In this document: positions 1 to 10,822 of the stretch, one piece after another
Position numbering within the stretch: the stretch's first letter is position 1
How the letters are laid out: every line of letters begins with the position of its first letter
Source: Nilaparvata lugens
Lineage: Eukaryota; Arthropoda; Insecta; Hemiptera; Delphacidae
Assembly: GCF_014356525.2 (NCBI RefSeq)
Contig: NC_052506.1
Location: forward strand, 28,518,372 to 28,582,371
Direction: 5' to 3'
Length of the DNA stretch: 64,000 nt
The notes under the pieces: generated by a model
Databases searched by the model: none
What the model was told of the DNA's origin: nothing
The model's input: only the letters and a program-made list of their open reading frames with translations
Made by a program: the position numbers and the translations under genes

Positions 1-785
1 AAAAGTTGTACAATGAATATTGTAGGAAATTATGTAAGCTTCAATTTTGAATACGACAGTTATGTCCTTAAGATACATAGTTTTCGAGTTATATGCGAGA
101 AACCAAAAAATGGTACCTTTGAACCACCCCACCCCTTTAGCACAGGGGGTAGGGGTGGGAACTTTTGATATGTTTACCTCCTTACTACCCTAAACAGAAC
201 TGCAGGGTTGAAAATTGTCTTCCCAACTTTTCCCTCTATAACCTTTCCTTGACTGGACTATAGGTATCATCTTCCAATGAAGAAAACTATCAAAATACTA
301 GTGACCCCCTGGGTTGGAGTACTCGCTCATGAACTGTTGTATTGGTCTTTAAAATCCACAGCTTTTAATTGTACAGAGTTGGTGAGAATTATGGAAACAG
401 CTGAATATTTCTTTTACTAGGATAATTTAACAGTAGGTTTCATGGGAATCCAATTCGAATTAAAAAAATAACAACTTTTCTGTTGCTTCAAAACTCTTGT
501 TCGCCATCTTGGAACCGTCATATGAATCCAACTCCATTTCAAATCCAGCTTCATTTTGAATCCAACTTCATTTTTTCAAATGGGAACGTGGTCATGTTAT
601 ACATGATTTCTAAACAGATTTAATACGGAGAAAATTAATGGCGAAAACCGTACATCGATATCTCAAACCATTCTCAGATTGCTAATTTTGCTGTTGCATC
701 CTTCAAAACTTTACAGATGTAATAAATTTGAATTATTTGTAATGGATTGGAAGAACAACATAGATTATTGATCAAATGTATTTAC
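1..785. other. Intron of the TEX264-like gene, left edge
   Basis: This AT-rich sequence lies downstream of the last visible TEX264-like exon. I searched the minus strand for the next exon and found none, so the rest of the gene should lie left of the window. The only internal structure seen is a short degenerate tandem repeat around 525-585 built on a 'gaatccaacttcattt'-like unit. Confidence 0.5.
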
Positions 786-1007
786 CTGACAAAACTGGAA
801 CAACTTGGGGTACAAGCTCAAAATTGCTATCCAATATGTGGGAGCAAACCATGAGACGATAGGACAAACTGCAAACACAGCGTGGTGAATGGATGGGATG
901 AAGAACAGTCTATAATCATTGCAGTACAGGAAAAGTCTTAGATCATCACTCGGGTCAGCTCCTCCTTCATTGAGCACAGCACCAAACGCTATTCCCATTT
1001 CATCAGC
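786..1007 (-). CDS. TEX264: TEX264-like protein, second coding exon (GyrI-like domain)
   Basis: This 74-codon exon is open throughout. It has an acceptor (tacctttacag) just above 1007 and a donor (CAG/gtaaat) just below 786, both phase 0. Read after the exon at 10823-11059, it continues the TEX264 order of features: the exon-1 'NYSDN' strand, then an 'AFGAVLNEGG' segment matching the family's A/V-G-S-I-L-S-E-G turn, then the 'YRLFFIPSIHHAVFA' strand and a hydrophobic helix corresponding to the family's PFPxxT-I-S-I region. These matches are from memory of the human protein, with no search run. The GyrI-like fold is a small-ligand-binding module. In mammals the protein sits on the ER and nuclear envelope. 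The C-terminal tail with the LC3-interacting motif is not in the window. One oddity is that cysteines conserved near the start of this segment in vertebrates are not evident. Confidence 0.6.
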
Positions 1008-2314
1008 CTGTAAAGGTAGAATGCATGCAATTTAAATTTTCTAGAACGTAGAATAAAGTAAATATTGTGGTACGATATATCATATTTGTAAAGCTCTTAG
1101 AATTTGTTAACAAAAATGTTATCGCAATAAGAAATCAATAGCTGTAAATGGAAATAATAATCAACTAACATAAGTTTTGGTTACTCTGAAGCGAATATCT
1201 TTGCAACAAAACCAGCTCGTCTCCTCTATACAATTTTAGTTTTTCCGCCGAAAAACCTTCGGATTTGGCAGGACCCTCAATTGTTCTGAGTTAAGAATAA
1301 ACTTGGTCCTTGTCATAGTATTGACATAGTCATGACAGAAATAAACACTTATTGACGTTTTTTACCTGTACCTAGTCAAACATATAAAAAATGTAGAAAA
1401 ATATAATTTTACAACTTTTTATGAAGATGGCCTTGCCCATAATAGATAGCATCACATTTTTCAAAGCATCACGGGTTCAGATGGTTTTCTGTTGTCCTCA
1501 ATATATTCCTCCACAGAGTAAAATGGTAAGATTATGGGACATCAAAAAAGTATTATTATAATATATAATTTAAAGTCTTGGGACGAGCTTCAATTATACG
1601 GAACATTTTTTTTTTTGAAAACAGAAGCGTAAACTTTGTAACCTTGGGGAGAAGCCTTCACCAAATATGTAAGCTAGATAGGAGGAAAAATTAAGAGAAT
1701 TAATTCAGAGAATTTTTCCCCCGTCACATTTGGACCTCTACCAAATGTGACGGGGGGAAAGAAACTATATATAATTATGATAAAGAAAGACTGAAACTTT
1801 AACCAACAGATTGGGTAGGTGTAAAGATAAAATCAAAGGTGAACAGTTACTATAAAATTTATTGAATCGTTATCGATATTATTCACATATAGGATTTCGG
1901 GTTTTAATAAACAATCAAATTAACAGATTAGAAGAAAACAATATTAAGGGCTACTCGCTTTGCTGCAATGAATCAATTTTTGTGGTAAAATAAATAAAAG
2001 AAATCTTAGCAAAAGAAAACACCTCTTCGAAGATGATTTCCTGCTTGGCAATCACTGATAATTCGCGACGTTAAATTATTATTTTAAAAATCAAAATAAC
2101 TGAACTAGTGAATTGGATTCAGATCCTATTTCATTCAATAATTCAATTCTCTTTAAACTGCGACAGGAAATGACTGTATAATAAAACAAGATATCTATCC
2201 TTTTCACCAGAATAGCCGGACTTTTACTGTCAGTTCTATCAAAACGAGCTCTGCTCTAAAAATATAATTATGTGGTATAAATAAACTATCAGTCAATGCC
2301 AAACATGAAAGTCA

Positions 2315-2960
2315 CCTCGAATACGTGATAATTGACCGGGCGAAGTGAGGTTTAAGATTCAAGTCGAAGGTTTGGCATTTCTCTTAATGTTGAAATGTTT
2401 ATATATGATGCGCATTTACGGCGAAACGCGGTAATAGATTTTCATGAAATTTAACATCCTTTTAAAATTGCGCGTCGACGTATATACAAGGTTTTTGGAA
2501 ATTTTGCATTTCAAGGATAATAATAAAAGGAAAGAGAAGCCTCCTTCATACGCCAATATTAGAGTAAAAATCAGACTATAGAATTATTCATCATAAATCA
2601 GCTGTTTAGTGGACTATAATACTACCCCTTCAAAACATCGAACATCTTGAAAATGTATCTTTCCATCAACGTTAGTAGACATTTGACTATAATACTACCC
2701 GTTCAAAAACATCGAACATCTTGAAAATGTATCTTTCCATCATCGTTGTAGACAGTTTTAGCCAGACCTGATAACAGCGCTCACACTCACATTCCGGGAC
2801 AACATGTCACGGTACAATAGACAGAAAGCTCTATGTTTATTTAGGATTTTTTCTAGACATTTTAAATATTGATAAATTATTTATTAATTTTTGAGAAAAC
2901 ATAACATGTCAATGTAACTTACTGAGCGCGAGGTCTACTGTTCACAGAACTACTAGTATT
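2315..2960 (+). repeat. Inverted-pair repeat, left copy
   Basis: This sequence is matched in reverse complement by 9657-10045. Shared landmarks are the block with 'gcgcgtcgacgtatatac', the block 'acgccaatattagag' and the segment 'ggtctactgttcacagaact'. Two near-exact tandem pieces occur inside it (about 2615-2680 and 2682-2750, beginning 'actataatactaccc'). It carries no coding sequence and is probably part of a dispersed transposable element. Confidence 0.55.
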
Positions 2961-3254
2961 TTTCTATCTATTGCAAAAGCACACGTTTGTTATTAAAAAC
3001 AGAGAGAAGCTACAGTCAATATCACGCAGCAAAAAACAAATCTGGTGTGGTGCACTCACACAACTTTCCTTGCCGTTATGAAAATTGATCAACTGACGCT
3101 AGTGTTCCCGCGCATCTCAAGTCTACTTTCCTAAGATCTGAGCCAGCTGGTGACAGGTCAATAGCGCTGCAAAAACACGAAGTCTGTTATCTCTTCATAG
3201 TGAATGATTTAATAGAATCAACAGTTACCAACTGTTTGCAATTGAATAACCTTA

Positions 3255-3754
3255 TTTTCTCGAATTTAGAGCTTATTTTCAATTTTGGGTGAAAATGCTA
3301 CTTTTCAGAAGATTGAAATCATCAAATTATGATATTCCTAATCTGAGTTTTCCAATCCCAAAGCTTTTCCATTAATTGTGGAGATTTTTATGCTCAATCT
3401 TTTCCACTTGAAATTTTTTGTTTAAATTGTATCTGAAGCCTGATAATTGATAATCTAAAATCAAACTTTGCATAGATGGTGCAGTGCTCCTGAAATTTTT
3501 ACAGATATGAGACTTGTGGCAGTTGATAGAGCTTATCAATACTTTTCTAGGTATGAATTTGATCAAAATCGTTGGAGCCGTTTTTGAGAAATTCGCAAAA
3601 AACCCTATTTTTGACAACATTTTCCCCATTTTAGCCGCCATCTTGAATCGCATTTGATCGAAATTGCTCGTGTAGGATCCTTATGATGTAAGGACCTTAA
3701 GTTCTAAATTTCAAGTCATTCCGTTAATTGGGAGATGAGATATCGTGTACACAG

Positions 3755-3828
<74 letters not shown>

Positions 3829-3958
3829 AATACCCAAAAACCACTTTTATGGACTCAGGGGACCTTGAAACGTACAAAAATTTAGAAATTTGGGTACCTT
3901 AATTTTTTTCGGAATACTTTCCTTACCTATGGTAATAGGGCAAGGAAAGTAATAAACA
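3255..3958 (-). repeat. Dispersed repeat A with (CA)n, copy 1
   Basis: This is a dispersed interspersed repeat. It shares a conserved body ('aatcgttggagccgtttt', 'ccgttaattgggagatgaga', 'ttaatttttttcggaa') and the terminal motif 'ggtaatagggcaaggaaagt' with copies at 8985-9352 (same orientation) and 31974-32600 (opposite orientation). A dinucleotide run sits at the same place in copies 1 and 3. The open frame inside it is not coding. I recall this family as abundant in planthopper DNA (memory only). Confidence 0.65.
3758..3828. repeat. (CA)n microsatellite
   Basis: A run of about 70 bp of CA dinucleotides with one interruption, embedded in repeat A. Confidence 0.95.
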
Positions 3959-4309
3959 ATCTTTCTATCAATGACAGATGACTGTTCAATAAATTAAAAT
4001 TTATAGCTCTAAAATCCTAATCAATATAATATTATTGTATTTTTTTTTATTTTTATTAGCCAAAAAACAGGATGTCACAATGTGCCGAGCACTATTTTTA
4101 ATTCAGGCCTTTTCCCAAGTTATAATAGTACATTTAATACGCAATAGACTAGAGCCATTATTGTAAGTGAGTTAGCGAAATAAATCATTTTCTCTCTCTA
4201 TTATGAACGACCATGACTTCGAGTTTCCCATGATAGATATTTAAAAATTGTGGCTCCGAGTCTTCGAGGAATGAAGATTATGGAATTATCTCTAAAACTT
4301 AGCCTTCCT

Positions 4310-4950
4310 GTCGCGACATGGAGTGCGATAAGCTGGAAAACAGCAAGCATTGAAATTATAACAAACTACCGATTTTGCAGTTACTATTTGGTCCAAAGGC
4401 TCTAGAAGCCACGCGACGATTGGTCAAATTGATTCCCTTCGCCCAATAGGAGACCTGTTTCTAAATACAGTAGTGGGGCGATTCCCCAGCTGCGAGACCA
4501 GATTACGTTTCGGAGGACACTTTGCTAGGAGCACTACGAGAGTAAAGATTTAGTCATTATGTTTCGCCCTTTTTGGGCGGGTTTACAAGTTTATTTCATT
4601 AGTTAATGTAGGAGCTAGTTTTATTTTTATTAAAGTTTAAATTTTCTAGTAGTGCCATGTCCTGAAAAGTTTAATTGTGTTTCTTCATCATGTACAAATA
4701 ATTGTTTCTTCAAATAACCGCTAAGCGGTTCATGTGTGCCCCCAAACCAACTTCATGTACCACCCCTTTGGTTCCGCAACTTTATGTAACACCGCTTCAA
4801 GACACCCGTTCAGACGACAGGTCTAGGGACGTAAGAGGACGTCGCCGTCAAGCCAAATTCAACCGGTAAAAGTTCACCGCCAAAAACAAGGTACTGTAAC
4901 CCCGACGATAAAGCAACGTGCAGACCAACGAAAGTGCAGTGTAGTGAAAC
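4310..4950 (+). other. Possible solo LTR or retroelement leader
   Basis: This block differs from its neighbours in being richer in GC and promoter-like. It has a CCAAT-like motif near 4443, the direct sequence 'gggcgattccccagctg', a G+C-rich 'gccctttttgggcgg' hairpin near 4565, and a downstream stretch rich in cytosine ('gtgcccccaaacc') near 4736. This layout resembles an LTR followed by a leader. I could not find a second LTR, a clear primer-binding site or gag/pol sequence, so the assignment is tentative. Confidence 0.22.
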
Positions 4951-5400
4951 AAAGGTTCATTCGAGAATGTCAATCAAAAGTGGGGATTCAAAATTATTAT
5001 GAAATGGGTTATATGGGTTACTATCGACGAAATTTGGGTTCAACGGGCTTTTCTTTCCTGAGTAATTTCATGTTGAAATTAATTTGTTATTGTATGACTG
5101 ATATTGTTTGGTTTTGTGACGTATTGCTATCTAAACAAGGGATAGTAATGCGCCCCCAAATCAGATGAAGAATGTCAACAAAGTAACATGAAATTGTTGT
5201 TTCTGTTGTTCGATTTTAGTTGCCAATGTTTATTGAAGCTGTTTGTATTTTACAATTATTTCAAATTGTAGTGTTATTCTATAGTAGAAACCTATTAAAT
5301 CAGGCATGGCAAGATTAATTGAAGTTTTCTTGACTCTAGCCCGTTCACCTGCATGAATTAGGTATAGACTCAGGTGTTTTCTAGATGTGTCGGCCTATTT

Positions 5401-6684
5401 CTAAATTCCATTTTCTCTGGATTTTCTTTCAGGAATAGTAAGCATTGCAATATATATATAATGAATATAGAGTTGGATTCGAAGACCTTTATAAATATCT
5501 CTACAATGTTCCCGATTCCGCGCCCTGGCGATGACTCTGACAGCCCTTTTCTGCATTATGAAAATGTCTTGTGCTTGTGAAGAACAGCCCCAGACTATAA
5601 GGCCATATGAAATGTGTGGATGAAAAATACCAAAATAAGCCTGACGTAGTCCATGTTGGTCCAGCTCCCCACATAATCGTTTAAGGGCAAACACACCGCT
5701 GCTCAACCTACTTTTCAGAACAGCAATGTGTTGTGCCCAACTTAGAGTAGGGTCAATAATTATTCCTAGGAATTTCTGCTCCTTACCAGTATCATTTGTT
5801 GCTGATCCCTTTTTGAGCCTAAAAGTGACTGTTGTGGTTTTGGCTTTGTTGAGGAACAGTTCGTTGGCATTCAACCAAGTTTGCACCGACTCCAGATTCC
5901 TCTCCGACAGTGCAACAGCTTGAGCATCATTTTTATGCTTATTAAGAACTGTGGTATCATCGGCATACATGAAGATTTTTGTTGGGACATTTATGCTAAG
6001 ATCATCAATCATGATCAGAAAAAGCACTGGACCCAATACAGACCCCTGAGGCACACCACACTCCACAGGCAAAACGCGAGAGTTGTCACCATTCACGGAG
6101 ACGTACTGCACTCTGCCTCGCAAATAGGAAGAAAATAGCTCAAGAGCAGGTCCCTCAACATGAAGGTGTTTCAATTTCGCCAGGAGGATATCATGTGACA
6201 CACAATCGAATGCACGACTGAGGTCACAGAAAGAGACAGCGGCAGAGGATTTATCTTCAAAGCAGTCAAGAATTTCTTCAACCAGTTTTATAAGAGCATG
6301 TATGGTTGAGAGGCCTTTTCGGAAGCCAAACTGTGTTTTGCAGAGCAAGTTATTAATTTCAAGAAATTTGCAAAATTGCATTGCGAGCAGAATTTCGATT
6401 ATTTTAGACAGTATAGGGACCAAAGCAATAGGTCTATAGTTGGCAATATCATCATGCTTGCCCTTCTTGTAAATTGGTATAATTTTGGTAATTTTAAGAG
6501 AAGTGGGGAATTTTCCATTAGCGATGACTTCATTAATAAGTGCCGTGAATGGGGTAACAATACAATCTATGATTCGTTTAATTAGGGCATTGGATAGTCC
6601 ATAGTGATCTTTGCTTATCTTTGGTGACATATGCTTAACAACTTCCAGAACGCAATTCTCTGTAATGGGCTTGAATCTAAACAT
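5401..6684 (-). pseudogene. Reverse transcriptase domain of the 5.4-9.0 kb element
   Basis: The 427-codon frame holds the standard non-LTR RT blocks in order: 'YRPIALVPILSKI', 'FGFRKGLSTIHAL', motif A 'CDLSRAFDCVSHD', motif B 'GVPQGSVLGPVLF', the catalytic box 'MYADDTTVL', then the thumb 'KFLGIIIDPTLSW' and 'QKRAVRVIARA'. The catalytic aspartates (DLSRAFD and YADD) are retained. The last roughly 25 codons are out of frame relative to the family, which indicates a frameshift near 5480. The first residues are joined to the endonuclease only through a frameshifted stretch (6684-6899). The native role would be target-primed reverse transcription; this copy cannot encode a complete ORF2. Confidence 0.85.
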
Positions 6685-6898
6685 CTCAATACTTTCAGGA
6701 ACATTCTTATTCTTTAGTAGATTATCTGATGTAACTGTATCATTTTTATCAAGATTTTTCTTAATTTCATTAGCAATATTTGCAAAGAAACTATTGAAAC
6801 TGTCTGGAGATATAATGTTCTTGAGTAGTTCTTTTTTTCTGATTTATCCTTGTTTACTATGTTCCACAGTGTCTTCGACTTATTTTCAGAATTCTCTA

Positions 6899-8030
6899 TT
6901 AAACTTTTGTTGGATTCTTTTTTGTTTTTTTTATCATTAGTCTGTAATAACTTTTTTCTCGAGTATACATATCTTTATAATCAGAGGATGTGTTGGAAAG
7001 AAAGTATAAAAAATCAAGCCTATTCTTATGATTTTTCAATTCTTGTGTATACCAGTTTAGATTGTTACTTGAACGTCTACCAGAACCAGTTTTCTTATTT
7101 GTAATGATTACGTTGAAACTTAATTTATAGTAATATATAACCGTATTTAGAAATGCTTCAAAATTTGTATCTACTTCAGCATGATTATTGGAAATATCTG
7201 ACCAGCCTTCTATCAACAGGTGACTCCTAAGTACATTAATATTACTGTCATCAATTTTAGTTACTATTTTATAAATCTTTTCAGTGTTTGTCTTAGATTT
7301 CTGTGTATCGATATAATTCACTCTACTCATTGAAATAAGTTGGCCCAAGTGATCACTAACATGACAGTTACTCACTAGAACACTCAAACTTTCTTTGAAA
7401 GTTGTGAACACATTGTCCAGACAGTTGGTACCCCTTGTCGGTTCATGAACCCTCATTTCGAACCCATACATACAACACAAATTAACAAAGTGTTCTGCAT
7501 CCTTACTATTTCTATTAAAATGCAGGTTGAAGTCACCACATAATATTGATTTCCGGTTTTTCTTATTTAAATAACTTAAAGCTAGTTCCATAACCCTGCA
7601 AAACGTTTCAAAATTACCTTGAGTACTTCTATAAACAGTAATGACCATGATATCAATATTCAAGAAATGAGCTCCAGCTAATTCACAGTCCAAGTCAACC
7701 GAAATGTTATTTAAATAGTTTAATACTTTGTATTGGGACGCATCATGATTTGAATAGATGGCCACACCACCATGAATTCGTATTGAGCGACAGTAGCCGG
7801 TTACTAAATGTAGATGCTTAATATTAGAGTTTACTTCAAGCTCAGCATCAGTCATCCAATGCTCCGATACACATAAAATGTCCAACTTATAATTAACAAT
7901 AATCTCCTCCAGCAGTCCTATTTTATTTGATAAGCTCTGTACATTTTGATGTAAGATATTACTTTTCCTAGAGTGAATGGCATAATCATCCCTATGATTC
8001 AGCCGATATGGATTGAAATCAGTCTCGGCT
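6899..8030 (-). pseudogene. Apurinic-type endonuclease domain of the 5.4-9.0 kb element
   Basis: The frame is open from just past the ORF1 stop down to 6899. Recognisable endonuclease blocks are 'ILHQNVQSL' (metal-binding Asn), 'DILCVSEHWM' (catalytic Glu), 'VITVYRS', 'ILCGDFNLHF', 'NCLDNVFT' and 'HVSDHLGQ' (terminal Asp-His pair). The family role is nicking the target to start reverse transcription. After the endonuclease the frame runs into the linker with the lysine-rich 'KSYYRLMIKKTKK' and then stops, which separates it from the RT frame. Confidence 0.8.
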
Positions 8031-8037
8031 GATGGCC

Positions 8038-8952
8038 TTAGTAGTTTTTTAGAGGAATAAGTTTATTGGTTGGAATTATCACGTCTTTATTGAATTGTTT
8101 TAAGATTTGTGAGGCAACATACCGCTTTCCAAGATTATTCAAGTGGTGCCCATGTTTCGTATGAAAACGTTTCCCCAACTTACAAAGCTCTAACACAGTG
8201 ACATTTTCAAAATGTTTACATGTTTTATGTATCTCAGAATTTGCCCATTGAATTGCTTTATTTACACAAGACCATTTTGGGAGGTCATACCAGTGTGGAA
8301 TGTCAAATAAAAATACTCTGGTGTGTCTTAAATCAGCCAGCCTCCTACGCAGGACTGATATAAAACCTTTGGCATCATTTCTGGCAATGTCATTACCCCC
8401 TCCAATCAACACTGCCGCATCCAGAGGCCCCAAATCTGAACAGTCACCCACGCTCTCCCTGGTCACATCCTCAAAACAAGCTCCGGGCTTTAGTGTACCT
8501 GTTACTTTACATTTTTCATCTTTGTCACGCATTAATTTATCAACAACAGTACGACCCTGGCTACTCATGAATAGTTTAATTTTTCTAACTGGTTTAACAG
8601 TTTTTGACTTCGGAGCAAGAGATTTTTTTTCAAGATTTGTTGAGACAGTAGATTGAGAAAAATTACCAATATCATCATTCTGCTGCTTTAAAAAATTAAC
8701 GATGGCACTCAATACCTCCAATCTATACTTTTTTGAATCAAATCTGGCAAATTCAAAACTATTATTAATGGATTTACTTTTGTTCTTAGTTCTGATTTTG
8801 ATGTAGCTTTCAAGGTGAAAGAGCGATAAGAAACCACAGTCAAATGAGTTTTGCTGTTGCAGACAGTCTACATGAACTATCCTATCCGAATTGAGAACCA
8901 GTTTTATTCTTTCCACCAAAATATTCAATGACCTGTTGTTATATTCTCTCAT
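8038..8952 (-). CDS. Retrotransposon ORF1 fragment: C48-like peptidase end plus SGNH-like domain
   Basis: A 304-codon frame with no internal stop. Residues about 20-50 contain 'QQQNSFDCGFLSL', the Q...DCG block around the catalytic cysteine of Ulp1/SENP (C48) peptidases. The His and Asp parts of that fold would lie upstream and are lost to 5' truncation. Residues about 125-285 look like an SGNH hydrolase: a Ser-containing 'FMSSQGRTVVDKL' at the GDS-block position, 'GGGNDI' at 184-189 (block III Gly-x-Asn-Asp) and 'HGHHLNNLGK' at 267-276 (block V His). SGNH/esterase domains are known in ORF1 of CR1-like elements, and C48 domains are known in some other transposons. Finding both in one ORF1 is unusual as far as I know. 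The stop overlaps the region where the endonuclease frame opens. Confidence 0.6.
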   Translation of the reverse strand: MREYNNRSLNILVERIKLVLNSDRIVHVDCLQQQNSFDCGFLSLFHLESYIKIRTKNKSKSINNSFEFARFDSKKYRLEVLSAIVNFLKQQNDDIGNFSQSTVSTNLEKKSLAPKSKTVKPVRKIKLFMSSQGRTVVDKLMRDKDEKCKVTGTLKPGACFEDVTRESVGDCSDLGPLDAAVLIGGGNDIARNDAKGFISVLRRRLADLRHTRVFLFDIPHWYDLPKWSCVNKAIQWANSEIHKTCKHFENVTVLELCKLGKRFHTKHGHHLNNLGKRYVASQILKQFNKDVIIPTNKLIPLKNY

Positions 8953-8984
8953 AGAATCGAAATTAAAGAAAGTGATGATACAAT

Positions 8985-9352
8985 GACTATTCTAGGTATA
9001 AATTTGATCAAAATCGTTGGAGCCGTTTTCGAGAAAATCGCGAAAAACCCTGCTTTTGACAACATTTTCCCCATTTTAGCCGCCATCTTGAATAGCATTT
9101 GATCGAAATTGCTCTTGTCGGATCCTTATAGTGTAAAGCCTTAAGTTCTAAATTTCAAGTCATTCCGTTAATTGGGAGATGAGATATCGTGTACACAGAC
9201 GCACATACACTCATGTACACACACACCAATACCCAAAAACCACTTTTTTGGACTCAGGGGACCTTAAAACGTATAGAAATTTAGAAATTGGGGTACCTTA
9301 ATTTTTTCGGAAAGCAATACTTTCCTTACCTATGGTAATAGGGGAAGGAAAG
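8985..9352 (-). repeat. Dispersed repeat A, copy 2
   Basis: The same orientation and body as the copy at 3255-3958, but with almost no (CA)n run. It begins exactly where the retrotransposon's 5' truncation ends, with the family motif 'aatcgttggagccgtttt'. This suggests the retrotransposon landed in this repeat. Confidence 0.65.
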
Positions 9353-9656
9353 TAAAAATATGAAGTGAACATTTTCTGGTTTTGTATGGGAGTAAAGTCC
9401 TCAACAATGGAAATTATAAATGGATTCTTCCTTGAAATAATTAAAGGATAAGAAAGCATAAATCAAAGTCAAATTCATATTTCGATTTGGAGCAGAGATA
9501 TAGGTCTACTTGTTTTACAAAACCATTGCAGTTTTGAACTTCGGGGTGGTCCTGGGAAGTAAGCAAGCAGGGGAACGATGAGTACTGCGGTTTCAGGCTA
9601 AGCTTGGGTATAGGCCAATAAACAAATAGGCTAAGCCTATGTATAGGCCTACACAC

Positions 9657-10045
9657 TACTAGCAGTTCTGTGAACAGTAGACCTTACGCTGTATTCTCAT
9701 CCACAAGTATCTGATTGAAACTATAGACCTTCAATAGACTGGCTTCTCCAAACATCTGTGTAATCACTTGTCAGCTGATTTATTATAAATAATTCTATAG
9801 TCTGATTTCTCTAATATTGGCGTATGAAGGAGGCTCCTTTTTCCTTTTATATTATCCTTGAAATGCAAAATATTCAAAAACCTCAAGTATATACGTCGAC
9901 GCGCATTTAAAAAAGGAAAATACCTGTCAAATTTCATGAAAATCTATTACCGCGTTTCGCCTTAAATGCGCAACATATTAACATTAAGAGAAATACCAAA
10001 TCGTCGACTTGAAACTTAGACCTCACTTCGCTCGGTCAACAATAA
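9657..10045 (-). repeat. Inverted-pair repeat, right copy
   Basis: Reverse complement of parts of 2315-2960, in the same order. It starts with the 'gttctgtgaacagtagacc' segment and ends with the 'acctcacttcgc' segment. The left copy has extra internal sequence. Confidence 0.55.
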
Positions 10046-10410
10046 TTCAGCTTTTTCTTAATTTGTTGCGCAGCAATGTCTTTATTGACTGTGCTAAAAA
10101 GCGTCCGTGCGACTGGAAAAACAATAAACCAATATTATTTGAATATTGTCAGCCCAGTACAGTCCCGTATCTCCTCTGCAGACCGAGCACTGGCTGCAGT
10201 GTAGGAGGGTGAACGAAATGACCCGCCCAGACCAGACTGTCTGGCCAGGAGAAATTCCGCTTCCAATGTAGGATGTAGAACTATTCTAAAGTGTAGTTTG
10301 GGGCAACCTTTTGTAAAACGTAATCAATGGTCACCCATATTTTTGTAAAAACTTCTTAAAAGTTATCTCCCAATGTATAACATTTGCTCTGCGAAATGAA
10401 AAAATACATG

Positions 10411-10624
10411 GCAAGTACCATAGCCACCTCTAATACAAGGCCCCGGCCTACGATATTGCAACGTCGCAGTGTAGGCCTAGAATCTAATGCATGATTGGTG
10501 AAAAAGATTTTTTTAAATATCAGCTTATCTTTTTCACCAATCATTTATTAGATTCTAGGCCTACACTGCGACGTTGCAATATCGTAGGCCGGGGCCTTGT
10601 ATTAGAGGTGGCTATGCAAGTACC
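10411..10624. mobile_element. MULE-like foldback MITE with 9-bp target duplication
   Basis: Element 10420-10615 consists almost entirely of two inverted arms of about 89 bp (10420-10508 and 10527-10615) that differ at only about two positions around an 18-bp loop. It is flanked on both sides by the identical 9-mer 'gcaagtacc' (10411-10419 and 10616-10624). A 9-bp duplication with long TIRs is the Mutator-superfamily pattern. No transposase is encoded. Confidence 0.8.
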
Positions 10625-10822
10625 TATGTAATCATTTTTATGATTAAGTTATATAAGATCAGATCAGATCAATAGAATCTTAAATAGAGATAGGCTATGT
10701 TTTTAAATGTAAAATATTTTAAAAGTTGAATCAAAGAGCATAAATTGTGGTTGTAATGATTGCCGAAAAAACTTAATTTAGTTTCTGCCCACTAAAACTA
10801 ACCTATAAATTTCCATACCCAC

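Larger units (their letters stand above)
5370..8985 (-). mobile_element. Non-LTR retrotransposon with C48 peptidase/SGNH ORF1, truncated
   Basis: In order on the minus strand the element has the end of an ORF1 (8952-8038), an apurinic-type endonuclease (about 8030-6899) and a reverse transcriptase (6684-5401). It is truncated at the 5' end: the first preserved codons are already inside the peptidase domain, next to repeat A at 8985. Its 3' end is also degraded near 5370. The EN and RT frames differ by at least one frameshift between 6900 and 6684, and the RT frame shifts again near 5480. The RT resembles the separate plus-strand copy at 46190-47952. It sits in intron 1 of the TEX264-like gene, in the same orientation as the gene. 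Confidence 0.85.
1008..10822 (-). other. Intron 1 of the TEX264-like gene (9.8 kb)
   Basis: The interval between the two TEX264-like exons has a consistent phase 0 donor (AAG/gtgggt at 10823) and acceptor (at 1008). It contains a pair of inverted repeats (2315-2960 and 9657-10045), two copies of a (CA)n-bearing repeat, a 3.6-kb non-LTR retrotransposon and a MULE-like foldback. The stretches 1008-2314, 2961-3254, 3959-4309, 4951-5369, 9353-9656 and 10046-10410 show nothing I can name. Confidence 0.55.

Noticed and set aside
4944..5168. 74-codon plus-strand frame
   Set aside because: Downstream of the possible LTR. It has no gag-like zinc knuckle or other recognisable motif, so it was left unannotated.
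10356..10544. 62-codon frame
   Set aside because: It is the arm of the MULE-like foldback read as protein.
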